NCBI GenBank assembly: GCA_008931825.1
Contig: QXVZ01004770.1
Location: 55,252 to 119,251, forward strand
Source of the DNA: Phallusia fumigata
Taxonomy: Eukaryota > Chordata > Ascidiacea > Phlebobranchia > Ascidiidae
Direction: 5' to 3'
DNA length: 64,000 nt
The notes under the pieces were generated by a model. It did no database searches. It was not told where the DNA came from and saw only the letters and a list, made by a program, of their open reading frames with translations. Position 1 is the stretch's first letter, and every line of letters starts with the position of its first letter. Made by a program: the position numbers and the translations under genes. This document shows positions 49,394 through 60,966 of this stretch, piece after piece.

Positions 49394-49971
49394 CGTTTTG
49401 GTTTTTTGCTTTAAAAAATTAAGTACATAAACCTAGAAGTAAACAGAATGTAATAAGGAGACTATTGCTGCAAGGCAAGTTAATGATATATTATTATGGT
49501 AAATTTCTCTCAAAATACAACATGAATAAACAATAAGACATCACTAAATTTTTAGGTTGATGTAAGAAACAACATATAAATCCTTGGTTGTACAAATATT
49601 GAATTATACTAAAAGCAAACACTTGGGATAAAAAGTGGGTTTCCAGTGTCTTGAAAAGAGGTAGAATGGCAAAAAAGCACTTAACAAAAAACACTTAAGC
49701 AGGAAGATAAACAGCATGACATCAATTTTATGATTTAAGTATTACCAAGCCGACATGATAGCACTTTTCTATTTTAAATGGTTTTAAGTTACTTTAAGTC
49801 AAATGGTTTTTAAGCATTTTTTACAAAGAGGTAAGTGCCAATCCCTGATAGAATAGTAAATGACAACAATATGAATTATATGCATAAAAAACTGTACCTT
49901 ATAGTTAGGAATATACAAATCATTGAATAAAATTTGGCAGGAAATTAAAGGGATGCATTTTTACACATAAG
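49394..49971. other. Short intergenic gap
   Basis: AT-rich, no gene. It holds the 3' flank of the next gene and the 5' flank of the previous one. No clear AATAAA was found for the 49972 gene. Confidence 0.6.
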
Positions 49972-52191
49972 TTACAAATGTGCACAATGCGTGAGACTTT
50001 TTTGTAAAAATTGTAACTGCTTCTGCCAGGAGTCCTCTTGTGCTTTGCAGTGAGGCAGCATTTCCCCACCCCAACAAAGCAAGCTTTCAACACCCATGGT
50101 TCCTTTTATAACAGTTGACAAATTGTGTATGATATATGGAGGTTCCAACAGGTGCCCAGCACCTGGGTATCTTAATATTACATAGTTCGGATGCTTTGCC
50201 ATTTGAAGTAACTTTTGTGTGCGGTTTGCATAATGCTCTGAGGGAGTGTTCCTGTCCGCTAAGCTTGCAATATACATAAAAGCAACATCTTTGCGATTGT
50301 AAAATTTCATCGGGAGATCTTCAGGGCCCGGAGCAGTCATGGAATACGAGCTGTCAAAACACTGACAAAGTCGCCTAAATGCACGACCATCGGTACCAGG
50401 CTCTAAATCTTCACCCAACTCCCAGTTTTGGCTAACAAAAGTCATGTCCTTGTATGTTAAAGAAATATAGGCCACATGAGTTGTGGCATTTTGAAGGATT
50501 AAACATTTAACCTCTGGTATGAATGTCGCCATGGCAATGCCAATGAAACCACTGAAAGACAGAACCATCACTCCAACTCCACAGGCTGTGTCAACATTTT
50601 CATAATTTAGTAAAAACTTAACCGCATGTTCAAAGTACTCCAGTTTTAGTGTCCACTCCTCAGTTACACTTAAAAACAGTTTTGGAAGGCCAGGTACACC
50701 AAAAAATGCAAGTGCAAGAGCAGCAAATCCATGTGAAGCAAGCAGAGCTGCTTTGTATTCCATAGTTCCAGGATGACTTCCAAACATTGTAATAACACCT
50801 GGATATATTTGTAATGTTTAGTCATGGAATTGCCATCGAAACATTTTAATGTAGCAGGAAAACTATTTTCTTTGCCTGTTTAGTAGTTAGTCAGAAACAT
50901 AATGAGAATGGAATAAATTTTTTTCACAACGTTTTGTTTTTTTGACAAACATCTAAAAAAAATCTGACCTTGCAACATTAAACATTTATTACCAAATATG
51001 GATAGTGACCAGTAAAATGAAGTAAAATAACAAATATTTGATTGACCTGGAAAAGGTCCTTTCCCAAAAGGAACAAATAATATTCCATGTAGTCCATGCT
51101 CTTTGACAGTTAGTGGAATTCGCTTAGTGCCAGGTTTCATGTACCATCTGTTAATGGCAAGAGAAGTAACTTTGTGTTTATCCAAGCCCTTCTCAGTTTG
51201 CAGTGTTTGAAATTGATCAAAGTTGACTTCACAATCAAAGACAGACAGGTTTACTTCCAATGGAGTGGTGACATCTAGTTTGGCAAATCTTGGATATTGA
51301 TTCTGCACATATTAAAATCATAATATTTCCAAAAAATTGTGATGTAGATATTACAAACTCATTGCTTGTCAACTTTAAAATAGTAATAGTTTGACATTAG
51401 GTACATCTAAACATGATACTGCTAGGCATTATTTTATGTATGGGCCTAACTACAATTGTAATGATGCTACAAATGTGATTAAACCTACCTTGTTAAGGGG
51501 AGATGGTTTCATTGACCAAAAAACACCCATTGGCTCAACCCCAGTGTAACTTCCATTTAAGGCATCACTTTTTTCCAAATCAATCACTCCTGTACAAAAA
51601 AAAACATTATTAGTGTAAATATATCATAAATATAAATAAGTTTTCTGTTAATTTGGAATTTGCCACCAACTAATTGTGTTGAGTTTCAATTAAGCCCTAC
51701 AATGCTTAACGTTTGGTTATCAATAGGCCTGACATCTTCATTTTGTCAGTTGTAGTATTATAATTACCATCATGGCTTACAATTTTCAATCATGTGATGA
51801 CATTTCTAAAAAAAGGTAATTTTCTTACCATGGGTGTCAGCTCTATAGTTTACCACACATTCAAAAAGATCAGAAGATGGTTTGGCAGAAGAATGAAGAG
51901 TGTAGGTTTTGTTTGGGTGAAGACCTTAAGAAGCACTACAAAAGTTATAGTGCTAATCTGCAACCATGTTAACAAATAACTCAACTAAACTCAATAGTGG
52001 TCCAGAGGCTAATATGCATTAAATAATTCGTTTTAGGGCAAACAGATAAGCTTTACACATCGACTTTTAATGTTACAAAGAGAGTCAAGCACGATAACAA
52101 ATGCTTTTTCACCTTCTATTTTAATGGAGACTGGAGTATCTGACATACTGTCCATCTGACTACAGATAATCTTTGGCTTGATGTTTGCCAT
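49972..52191 (-). CDS. ACOT/BAAT-family acyl-CoA hydrolase, Ser type, 452 aa
   Basis: Exons (minus): 52113-52191, 51829-51924, 51489-51589, 51047-51302, 49972-50798. The N-domain contains EPMGVFWSM; the C-domain has Ser in GVGVMVLSFSG, Asp in ASLADRN and His in [10 protein letters not shown]. The triad is intact but the elbow lacks the usual glycines. It ends CAHL: A-H-L fits the PTS1 pattern [SAC][KRH][LM], pointing to peroxisomal import. It is a close sister of the 53003 gene; exon 4 differs at only a handful of residues. The ATG follows an AG (TTATAG) by six bases, consistent with a trans-splice acceptor. Substrate cannot be told from sequence; medium- or long-chain acyl-CoA is the family norm. 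Confidence 0.92.
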
Positions 52192-53002
52192 GTTCAGCTA
52201 TAATTTACCATACAAATTTACACAACCTAGGTTCCTAAATAAAGATCAATGTTTCAAACATGATAAATGACATGCACATTAAATAGGAAAATCACAAATT
52301 TTGAAAGCATTACACAATTTGCCAATTAAGTCAAACAAATTTGTTCAATTTAACTAAGGATCTCAGGCAAAAAAACAATACAAAATTCTTGCAAGAAAAA
52401 AACAAGCAAAAAAGGAGATTTGCACATGGTGATGACATAGTGTTTACGATGCATAACACTTGAAAAAGGAAAACCTGAAACGATGTTTAATTTACAAAAA
52501 ACTGTAACAGCAAACCTAATAGCATACAGTAAATGTTACATTTGCATAAATCACAAAACCTCAAAAGGTATTTTAACAATTTTATGATTTTCTAGTATCT
52601 ACAAAGGGAGTGAAATAACAGTGGGCCTTTATTGCACAAAAACTAACTTCAAAAAGTACACGGTGTCTGCAAATATATACAACAAGATATTATATCATGA
52701 AAGATCTAAATTAAAAGGTTAGGTTTTGATTTGATGAATTTTACAAACAGGTAAAATGCAAGGTATTGGCAGTTTAGTTTAGTGCATTATGAAAACATAG
52801 GGACAAGCTGTAAGCACAGAACAATATGTGTGCAATACATTAAAAATACAGCATTTAAAAAATTGTGTTTACAGTTAAGGCAAGAAACATTTAAATTACA
52901 TTCACAAAACAGCATGCCACATAGTCAATAATGCTGTGATCAAATAATTGTGTAAAAACTTCAAGCAAGAAAAAAATGACAATACACTTTTACAAAAACT
53001 TT
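52192..53002. other. Intergenic spacer
   Basis: AT-rich sequence with no gene. TTTATT at 52627-52632 reads AATAAA on the minus strand, 371 bp past the stop of the 53003 gene, and could be its poly(A) signal. Confidence 0.6.
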
Positions 53003-55623
53003 TTACAACTGGGCATAATGTGTCAGGTTTTTTTGTAAGAACTGTAACTGCTTTTTCCAGCAATCTTCTTGTGCTTTGCAGTGGGGAAGTGTTTTTCCTC
53101 CCCAAGCAAACAAGTTTTTAACACCCAGTGGTCCTTTTATTGTAGTGGACATGTTATGCGTGATATATGGAGGTTCCAACAGGTGTCCAGCACCTGGGTA
53201 TCTCAATATTACATAGTTTGGATGCTTTGCCAATTGTAGTAACTTTTGTGTGCGATTTGCATAGTGCTCTGATGGAGTGTTCCTATCCGCTAAGCATGCA
53301 ATATACATGAAAGCAACATCTTTACGATCATAAAACTTCATCAGGAGATCTTCAGGGTCGGGAGCAGTCATGGAATATGAGCTATCAAAACATAGACAAG
53401 TTTGCCTAAGTTCACCAACTGATCCCGGACCAGTACCTTCACTTATATCCCAATTTTGGCTGACAAAAGTCATGTCCTTGTATGTTAATGTAATATAAGT
53501 CACATGAGTTGTGGCATTTTGTAGGATTAAACACTTTACTTCTGGTATAAACGTCGCCATGGCAATACCAATAAACCCTGTGTAAGACAATACCATCACC
53601 CCAACTCCACAGGGTCTGTGAACATTTTCATAATTGAGCAAAAAATTAATCGCATGTTCAAAGTACTCCAGTTTCAGTGTCAACTCATCAGATAAACCTG
53701 AAAACAGTTTTGGGAGGCCAGGTACACCGAAATAGGCAAGTGCCAGTGCAGCATATCCATGTGATGAGAGCAGTGCTGCTTTGTACTCCATGGTTCCAGG
53801 TAGGTTTCCAAACATTACAATAACACCTGAACAAATTAATATACATTATCTGTCAGTAATGCTGTATATTTAATGCTGTATTGAATGATATTGGATTTGT
53901 CCCCCAATATAACTAAAATGTAACATAACCAATAGGTTTGTTGCCTGGTTTGCTTTTTGTTGGTTTGTCAGCAAGATAGTGAGGTTTGGAGTTTAAGATG
54001 TTTCTTCCACATGCTCGTAGCATAACGCTGACACCCTGATGAGGGTGAGAGGCACAGACACCTCCGTACTTAAATACTCAAGACCAAGCATTGCCGATTT
54101 GATGCTACTTCTAAATTCAGACAAGGTATATGTAAGGACCTAAACGATCAAACACTAGGTCAATATGGAACATTTAAGTTTCAAGAAACTAAGTTTCAAG
54201 AAACTAAAATACGGAAGATATTCTACTATTACCTCAAACAGAAGTGACACAACATAGCCCCATGCATGATCAGCCCAGCACCAAACATAATATGGGGTAC
54301 TTGATGCTCAAACAAACTATGTTGCAGTTTTGGTTAATCTCTTAACTCACTGTGGAAATTTGAAGTTTAGTGCAAAGGATGGGACATACTGAGAAACAAC
54401 TATTTTTAACACAGGATAGCTACTGACCAAAGAAAAATAACATCAAGTTCACAATTAACCTGGAAAGGGTCCTTTTCCAGAAGGAATAAATAATGTTCCA
54501 TGTAGTCCATGCTCTTTGACAGTTAGTGGAATTCGCTTAGTGCCAGGTTTCATGTACCATCTGTTTATCGAAAGGGAAGTAACTTTGTGTTTATCCAAGA
54601 CCCCTTCAGTTCGCAGTGTTTGAAATTGATCAAAGTTGACTTCACAATCAAAGACTGACAGGTTTACTTCCAATGGAGTGGTGACATCTAGTTTGGCAAA
54701 TCTTGGATATTGATTCTGAATGTAGCAAACCACAATACTGTATTTGAACAAAATATTTTATTAGTCACAACTTTGTCCGAACCAGACATACAATCTCTAC
54801 AATGATAGTCAACTACCAAATAGAAACAGTTTAATAATAGGCAACACCCAAGCATAATACACTTTATATCATTGTTTTATCTGTGGGCTAAACCTACCTT
54901 ATTAAGGGGAGATGGTTTCATTGACCAAAAAACGCCCATTGGCTCAACCCCAGTGTAGCTTCCATTTAAGGCATCACTTTTTTCCAAATCAATCACTCCT
55001 GTACAAAAAAATATAATCAAATTTTATTATTATTGTAAACATATCATAAATCTTCATTAATTTTCTAATATTTTGAGATAAGCACCGCAAAACAATAGTG
55101 TTGAGTGTCAAATAGACCTGAACATTTGAAGTTCTCAATAGGTATCACATACTCATCAGGTCAGCGGTAAGAAAACATGATTAATAAAAATTGCAAAACA
55201 GGAATCACATGCTTTTCATTTTAAAAACAAGTTTGTGGTTCAATCTTTAGAAACTAATAGTTTGTCAGTGTGAAATAGGTATCATGGGGGTTAACAATTA
55301 TCAATCATGTGATAGTAAAACTAAAAGATTTTCTTACCCTGGCTGTCAGCTGCATAGTTTACCACACATTCAAAAAGGTCTCCAGTCGGTTTGGCAATAG
55401 AATGAAGAGTGTAGGTCCTGTTTGGATGAAGACCTGTAACAGCACAACAAGATATAGAGCAACCATTCAACAAATATTGTCTAGCTTAAATGTACTGAAC
55501 ACACACTTTCTATTTAAAATTATGCACCATAGTCAGTAATTTACCTTCTAATTTAATGGAAACTGGAGCATCAGACATGCTATCCATCTGACTGCATATG
55601 ATCTTGGGCTTTAAGTTTGCCAT
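53003..55623 (-). CDS. ACOT/BAAT-family acyl-CoA hydrolase, Ser type, 451 aa
   Basis: Exons (minus): 55545-55623, 55338-55433, 54898-54998, 54460-54715, 53003-53826. Nucleophile Ser in GVGVMVLSYTG (both elbow glycines replaced, and S/T differ from its sister), Asp in ACLADRN, His in [10 protein letters not shown], and tail motif PHCKAQEDCWKKQLQF. C-terminus YAQL: A-Q-L is close to the S-Q-L end of human BAAT, a weak peroxisomal signal. A recent duplicate of the 49972 gene by similarity along all five exons. The leader is about five bases after TTATAG, again resembling a trans-splice acceptor. Confidence 0.92.
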
Positions 55624-56025
55624 GTTAACTATAAATTATCACAAAATGTTACACAACAAAGGTTCCTGAAAAAAAATTATGTTTGGTAATGTAAAAAAAG
55701 CATGCACTAAACACAAAATCTCAAAAATTCAAACGAGCACAGTAGGATTGAGCACAACTCGTTGACAGAAAACGTTGGTTTAGTTTAAAAACCATAGTGG
55801 TCTGAAAAATAAATGCAACAATATCATTAGCAAGGGTTCGATCACTTTCACAAGATGTCCGAATCCCCCGTAGTGTTAGTCATGTGCAACAAAAAAAGTT
55901 TTCTATGCAAAACACAACCGTCATGAGGCAGAAGTTATGAGGCAAATGTTATTAACACAGCAATCAAAAAAAGGTATTTAAAATTCGGGCAAAAATATAA
56001 ACAAAGCTATTTATGACATAACTTG
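55624..56025. other. Spacer before the decayed copy
   Basis: AT-rich, no gene or named repeat seen. Confidence 0.6.
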
Positions 56026-57542
56026 TCACAACCGAGCATGATTAGGAACATTTTTATGTGAGAAATGTAACTGTTTCTGCCAGGAATCCTCTTGTGCTTT
56101 GCGGTGAGGAAGTCTGTCATCACCCCAAGCAAGCACACTTTCAACACCAGCAGATGCTTTTACAACTGATAGCTTATTATGTATAGTTTACAATGGTTCC
56201 AATAGGTGTCCAGCACCTGGATATCTTAATATTACATTGTTCGGATGCTTTGCCAATTGCAATAACTTCTGTGTGTGATTTGCATAGTGCTCTGAAGGAG
56301 TGTTTTTGTCTGCTAAGCATGCAATATACATGAAAGCAATATCTTTGCGATTGTAAAATTTCATCGGGAGATCTTCAGGGCCAGGAGCAGTCATGGAACA
56401 TGAGCTATTGACAAAAGTCATGTCCTTGTAGGTTAATGTAATATAAGCCACATGCGGTGTGGAATTTTGAAGTAATAAACACTTTACTTCTCGGATAAAC
56501 GTTTGCTGCTTTGTATTCTATACTTCCAGGTTGATTTCCAAACATTGAAATAACACCTGAACATATTAGCATTGGTTGTTTGATGACAATGACACAGTTT
56601 TACCAATGATAAAAGGTTCGGCAAAAAAACATAACAGTGAATGTGGCAAGCAAAATACATTGTTTGGTCTGTTGGTAAGCATTTTTTACAAACACAATAA
56701 GCTTAGAATCAGTAATTTTAGATGTATAGAAACATTCAACAACAACAAACAAATCATGAGAACTATCCAGCACCAAACTAATGTTTGTGGTGAGAACATA
56801 TGTGAGAAACAATTCGCTTCTGGGGAGTTAGCGGGATAACCACTGGGACAATGGGGTTAAACAAAACAGGTGGAACATCTCCATGACAATATCGACACCA
56901 TAGAGCCTGTGTAGCACAACTGTTAGAATGCCATTCCATACAGCATTTTACCATTGGTTTGAATCCCACTGCCAACTAATTTTTTCTAGTCTAGGCCTGC
57001 CCAAACGGAAATGCGTGGAAAGATGACTTTACCATAGTTTTATGCCCATTGCAGGCATTGTGTATTGTGATTTATATTTGAGGTGCCCTATCGTTGGTCT
57101 ATACAAAAGCTGAAAAACAGATTCCAAAATTGTATGTGCATATAATCCATGGTAATATCAGAAAAAAATCAAATTATCTTACCCTGGCTTTTAGCTGCAT
57201 AGTTTACCACACACTCAAAAAGAGCAGATGGTGGTTTGGCAAAGAATTGAATAGTGTAGGTTTTGCCTGGACAGAGACCTGCAACAGTAAAACAAAGATA
57301 TAATGTCTGCTACCATGTTAACAAACAGTGACGAACTAATATATTTTCGAGCTTATTTAAGAATATCAGACAAATTTGTTACCACCAAGGATTTAGATCT
57401 TAAAAAACATGCAAGCAAACATTGCCAATAATTCTAATGATTTAGAAGTTGTACAGATGTAGTATGCATTTTATACCTTCTATTTTAATGGAAACTGGAG
57501 CATCCGACATGCTATCCATCTGATTGCAAACGAGTTAGCCAT
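56026..57542 (-). pseudogene. Decayed ACOT/BAAT paralogue
   Basis: Pieces line up with the 49972/53003 genes but are broken at several points. Exon 1 (57477-57542) lacks about 13 bases after MAN and shifts frame. Exon 2 (57183-57278) is intact with good splice sites. Exons 3 and 4 are absent. Exon 5 (56026 to about 56555) keeps MFGNQPG but then loses roughly 250 bp that should include the nucleophile Ser, loses a further ~36 codons before the SMTAPGPED motif, and has a stop directly after GAGHLLEPL. The tail motif and a final ARL tripeptide survive beyond the stop. Given the missing nucleophile and two missing exons it cannot make an active enzyme. Confidence 0.93.
56905..56985 (+). repeat. 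tRNA-like repeat inside the decayed gene
   Basis: An A-box-like TAGCACAACTG (from 56912) and a B-box-like GGTTTGAATCC (56956-56966) are 44 bp apart and are followed by a TTTTTT run (about 56980), the layout of a tRNA-derived SINE head with a pol III terminator. It lies where exons 3 and 4 of the pseudogene should be. Confidence 0.6.
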
Positions 57543-57976
57543 GTTTAACTATAACTTAGTCAAAAAATTTACACAAAACAAGTGCCTGAAAATAGATTGA
57601 TGTTTGTCAATGTAATACAATGACAATTGCTTTGAATTTTTCATGGTTAACAATGCATTAGGTGTATGAGCTTAAAACAAATGTGCCCGGAACAGGTCAT
57701 TAATAACCTCTGAAACAAAAATTAGTCAAAATTTCGACTTAATTTTAGTCATACCAAAGCAAATGCTGTTGTTGTCTTTAATGATATCTCAAGATGTAAC
57801 AGAAATGCTGATGTGAGGGGTCACATCAATAAAAAATTAAATGTAAAAAAGCACACAAATATTCAGCACCGAGACTTTTGCATTTTCTTACTGCAAAGTG
57901 CATTTGAAGAAACTAACTGAAATTGCATTAAAGTTGTCCATCAAAAAGCACCACTTTCCTGTGTTGCAAGGTCACG
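57543..57976. other. Short spacer
   Basis: AT-rich; TTTAAT at 57777-57782 reads ATTAAA on the minus strand and may serve the 57977 gene, about 195 bp after its stop. Confidence 0.5.
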
Positions 57977-60045
57977 TTACAGATTAGCAATACCTCTTGT
58001 CAGGCTTTTTCTTAGAAAGTCAATTTGCCGATGCCAAGAAGCCTCCTGAACCTTGCAATGTGGAATAGAAATTCCACCCCAATCGAGAGTATACACTCCA
58101 GCCATTGTTGTGATTTTATTGTGGATTCCATATGGAGGCTCAATAAGATGTCCTGCGCCAGGGTACCTTAGTATGCAATAGTTGGGGTGCTTTGCATCTT
58201 TCAAAAGTATTTCAGCCCAGTTTGCATAGTGCTCGGATGGGATACTTCCATCGTTGAGACTTGCAATGAACATAAATGCCACATCATGTTGATGTTGAAA
58301 TTTGAATATATAACCATCTTCAGTAATCCAATCACCATTGCCATCTTTTTTAGCAGTAGTGCTTTTAAGAAACACTCTAAAGTGAGTTTCATCATTCATG
58401 TCTGGGGTGTAAGGTACCATCTGCTTTATGACCGTATTTTTGTAGTAAATGTTACACACTGTTGGCTGAAATGTACCATTCATCCAAATAACACTTTTCA
58501 CTGTCTTACAATGCTCGGCCAGGGCCAAAGCAATAGCAGTACTAAAAGACAAACTAATCATGCCAACACCTTTCATTGCATCAACCTTTTTGTGTTTGAC
58601 TAGAAAGTTAACAGCATGCTCGAAGTACTCAAGATGAAGTTTATCAGTGTCTGGTCTCTGAAAAATATCCTGTGGCAAGCCTTCTTCTCCATAAAAGGCA
58701 AGAGCTAAGGTCACGAATCCATGGGATGACAACAGTGCTGCTTTAAACTCCAAAGTTCCTGGGTATCCACCAAACATAACGACAACACCTGACAAAATAG
58801 GTCAACACCTAACATTTAGAAAGGCTAGAACGCCACACAGTTCAATGAAATTGCATAAAAAAGGCTGGGTCTCCAGTGTTATTCAGAGCAAAAACTTTGC
58901 ACTAAGCAGTGTTTTTTGTAGCAATTTGAATTTAGTACTCAAGAGTTAAAAGAGATAAATATAACCATGAATAAATAAATAACAAAATAACAGTTTATTA
59001 AACATAATCTATAGCTGAGGACAATACATACCAGGGAAAGGTCCATGACCCTCTGGAACAAAAAGAAATCCATGTATTCCATGAGTTTTCACTGTTAATG
59101 TTATTCTCTTTGTGTTTTTAGCCATCAACCATCGGTTTATGCAAGTAGAAACTAATTTAAACTTGTCCAATTCTTTATTTTCATGCTTTAATTCAAATAG
59201 TTGTTGAAGGCTATGGATGACTATGTTATAAACTGAAATTGTAACTTTCAATGCTGTGGTCACATCAAGTTTCACAAATCTTGTGTTGTTGTACTGCAAG
59301 TAAACAAGACAAAATTAGACTCAGTTTTAGTTAAATTACAAGACATGGCTTATGCTCTTACTTTGTTGCTAAGCGACTGCTGCATTGACCAAAACAGACC
59401 CATTGGTTCTAAACCAGAATAAGTTCCACCCAAAGATTCCTGCTTTGTCAAATCAATGCATCCTGTTGAACAAAAACCAGTTGTTTTGACTTGTTGACTT
59501 GCCCTAAGGTATAACACTGCCAGCGTTAATCAACAACAGTGCCAAGTTTCTGTTTGGAACAGGAAATTAAATTCGCATGCAAGTATAGCAAAATAACATA
59601 ACATTGCATGGCTGCAAAAATCCTTTTTCCAATTTGAAGTCATGTTGCTTTGTTAACAAAAAATTTAATAGCTGTCTACAAGTTTGAACCACTGTTAAAT
59701 GCAGTATCAGATATCACCAAATGTTTTTCCATAAAATTTATTACCCTTTAGTGGTTATTAGAATAAACTAAGATAAAACAAATGCCCACACAGAAAAGTT
59801 ATAAATTACCTTGAGCATCAGATTTGTACTGCACAATGCTCTCAAACATGCTGCCATTATCAATCACTGAGCTGGCATGAATTGTAAGCAGCTTGTCTTG
59901 TGGCAAACCTAAAATACAGTGCATATTTATTACACATGCAGTTTTATCAGCACATGAACAATTTACTCTTACCTGATAAAGTTATGTGTATTTTTTCATC
60001 ATACATACTGTTCTGGGGACAGTGAATTGTAGGGTTTGAAGCCAT
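57977..60045 (-). CDS. ACOT/BAAT-family acyl-CoA hydrolase, Ser type, 448 aa
   Basis: Exons (minus): 59973-60045, 59810-59908, 59362-59462, 59032-59293, 57977-58788. The hydrolase domain starts VVVMFGGYPGTLEFKAALL. Nucleophile Ser in GVGMISLSFST, Asp in ASLNDGS and His in GAGHLIEPPY. Here the elbow is S-L-S-F-S-T, with even the distal Gly of the other copies gone. The C-terminus is ANL, a possible weak PTS1. It is nearly a twin of the 60967 gene: exon sizes 2-5 are identical (99, 101, 262, 812 nt). Its N-terminus has three extra residues (SNP) because exon 1 is nine bases longer. Confidence 0.92.
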
Positions 60046-60966
60046 TGCAGTTTAGTCAGTTAAGCAGCAAACCTTAGTTTTAAAATTTCTTCGCCTACTG
60101 TAAGGTAAAAGTAAATGTAATTTTTAGGCTTTACTTTAATTTTGATAGCAAGACAACTAGGGCAGCATAATTAAACGTTTTAGTAAACACATCCATATTT
60201 CAGTAGAAGTATAGATGAAATGGTTTGACCACAAATGGAAACAGTGTAGTAGACAATATTAGGGTCTCTGCTATAAAAAAATTTATACACTATAAAAGTC
60301 GAAAGCACATGACATTAGCACAGAACGCATGTTAAACAAACTCAAAGGGCCTTCAAATTATAATTGAAACAACTTTTTATTTTTATTTGGGTTCAAATGT
60401 TTAAGGCCAGTAACAGTCATGCCATTCTGTTCTAATGCAAAGAAAAACGAAACCCAGAATACTAAAAGGAAACAGCTGTTACATGATATGAGTAATGTTT
60501 GAAAATGTGACAGATTACCATTAAAACTTACTTAACTAGCATTTTATAAACAGCTTTCTGCAACATTTAAGTAGCATGGGAAAAATACAGCATATGCAAT
60601 TTAAAGATTAAGAGGCCAGAAAAAGTTTGTTCAGTTAAAGCTATCACACTGTGTGAAAAAATAAAAAACAATTGCAAAGGAATTTCAAAAAATATTAGCG
60701 AATAATTTTTTAGTTTTTAAACAAGACAATGTCAATGCATAGAATTATCATAGAAATAAACCATTAACAACTTTGATGTAAAATTAAAGTCAATTTGTGA
60801 CAATGCAAAAGTGCACATGTAAATGCCCAAATCACCAAAAAATGCTTAAAACACAAGTTTGCATAGCAGCCAAATTATTACACTATTTATTGCATAATAT
60901 CCTAGTAATTATCAAACAATACAGCATGTATCAAAAAGCACCACTTCCGTATATTACTCAGTCACT
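60046..60966. other. Intergenic spacer with poly(A) signal
   Basis: AT-rich with few CpG. TTTATT at 60886-60891 reads AATAAA on the minus strand, about 75 bp past the stop of the 60967 gene, a well-placed poly(A) signal. No other gene is seen. Confidence 0.65.
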
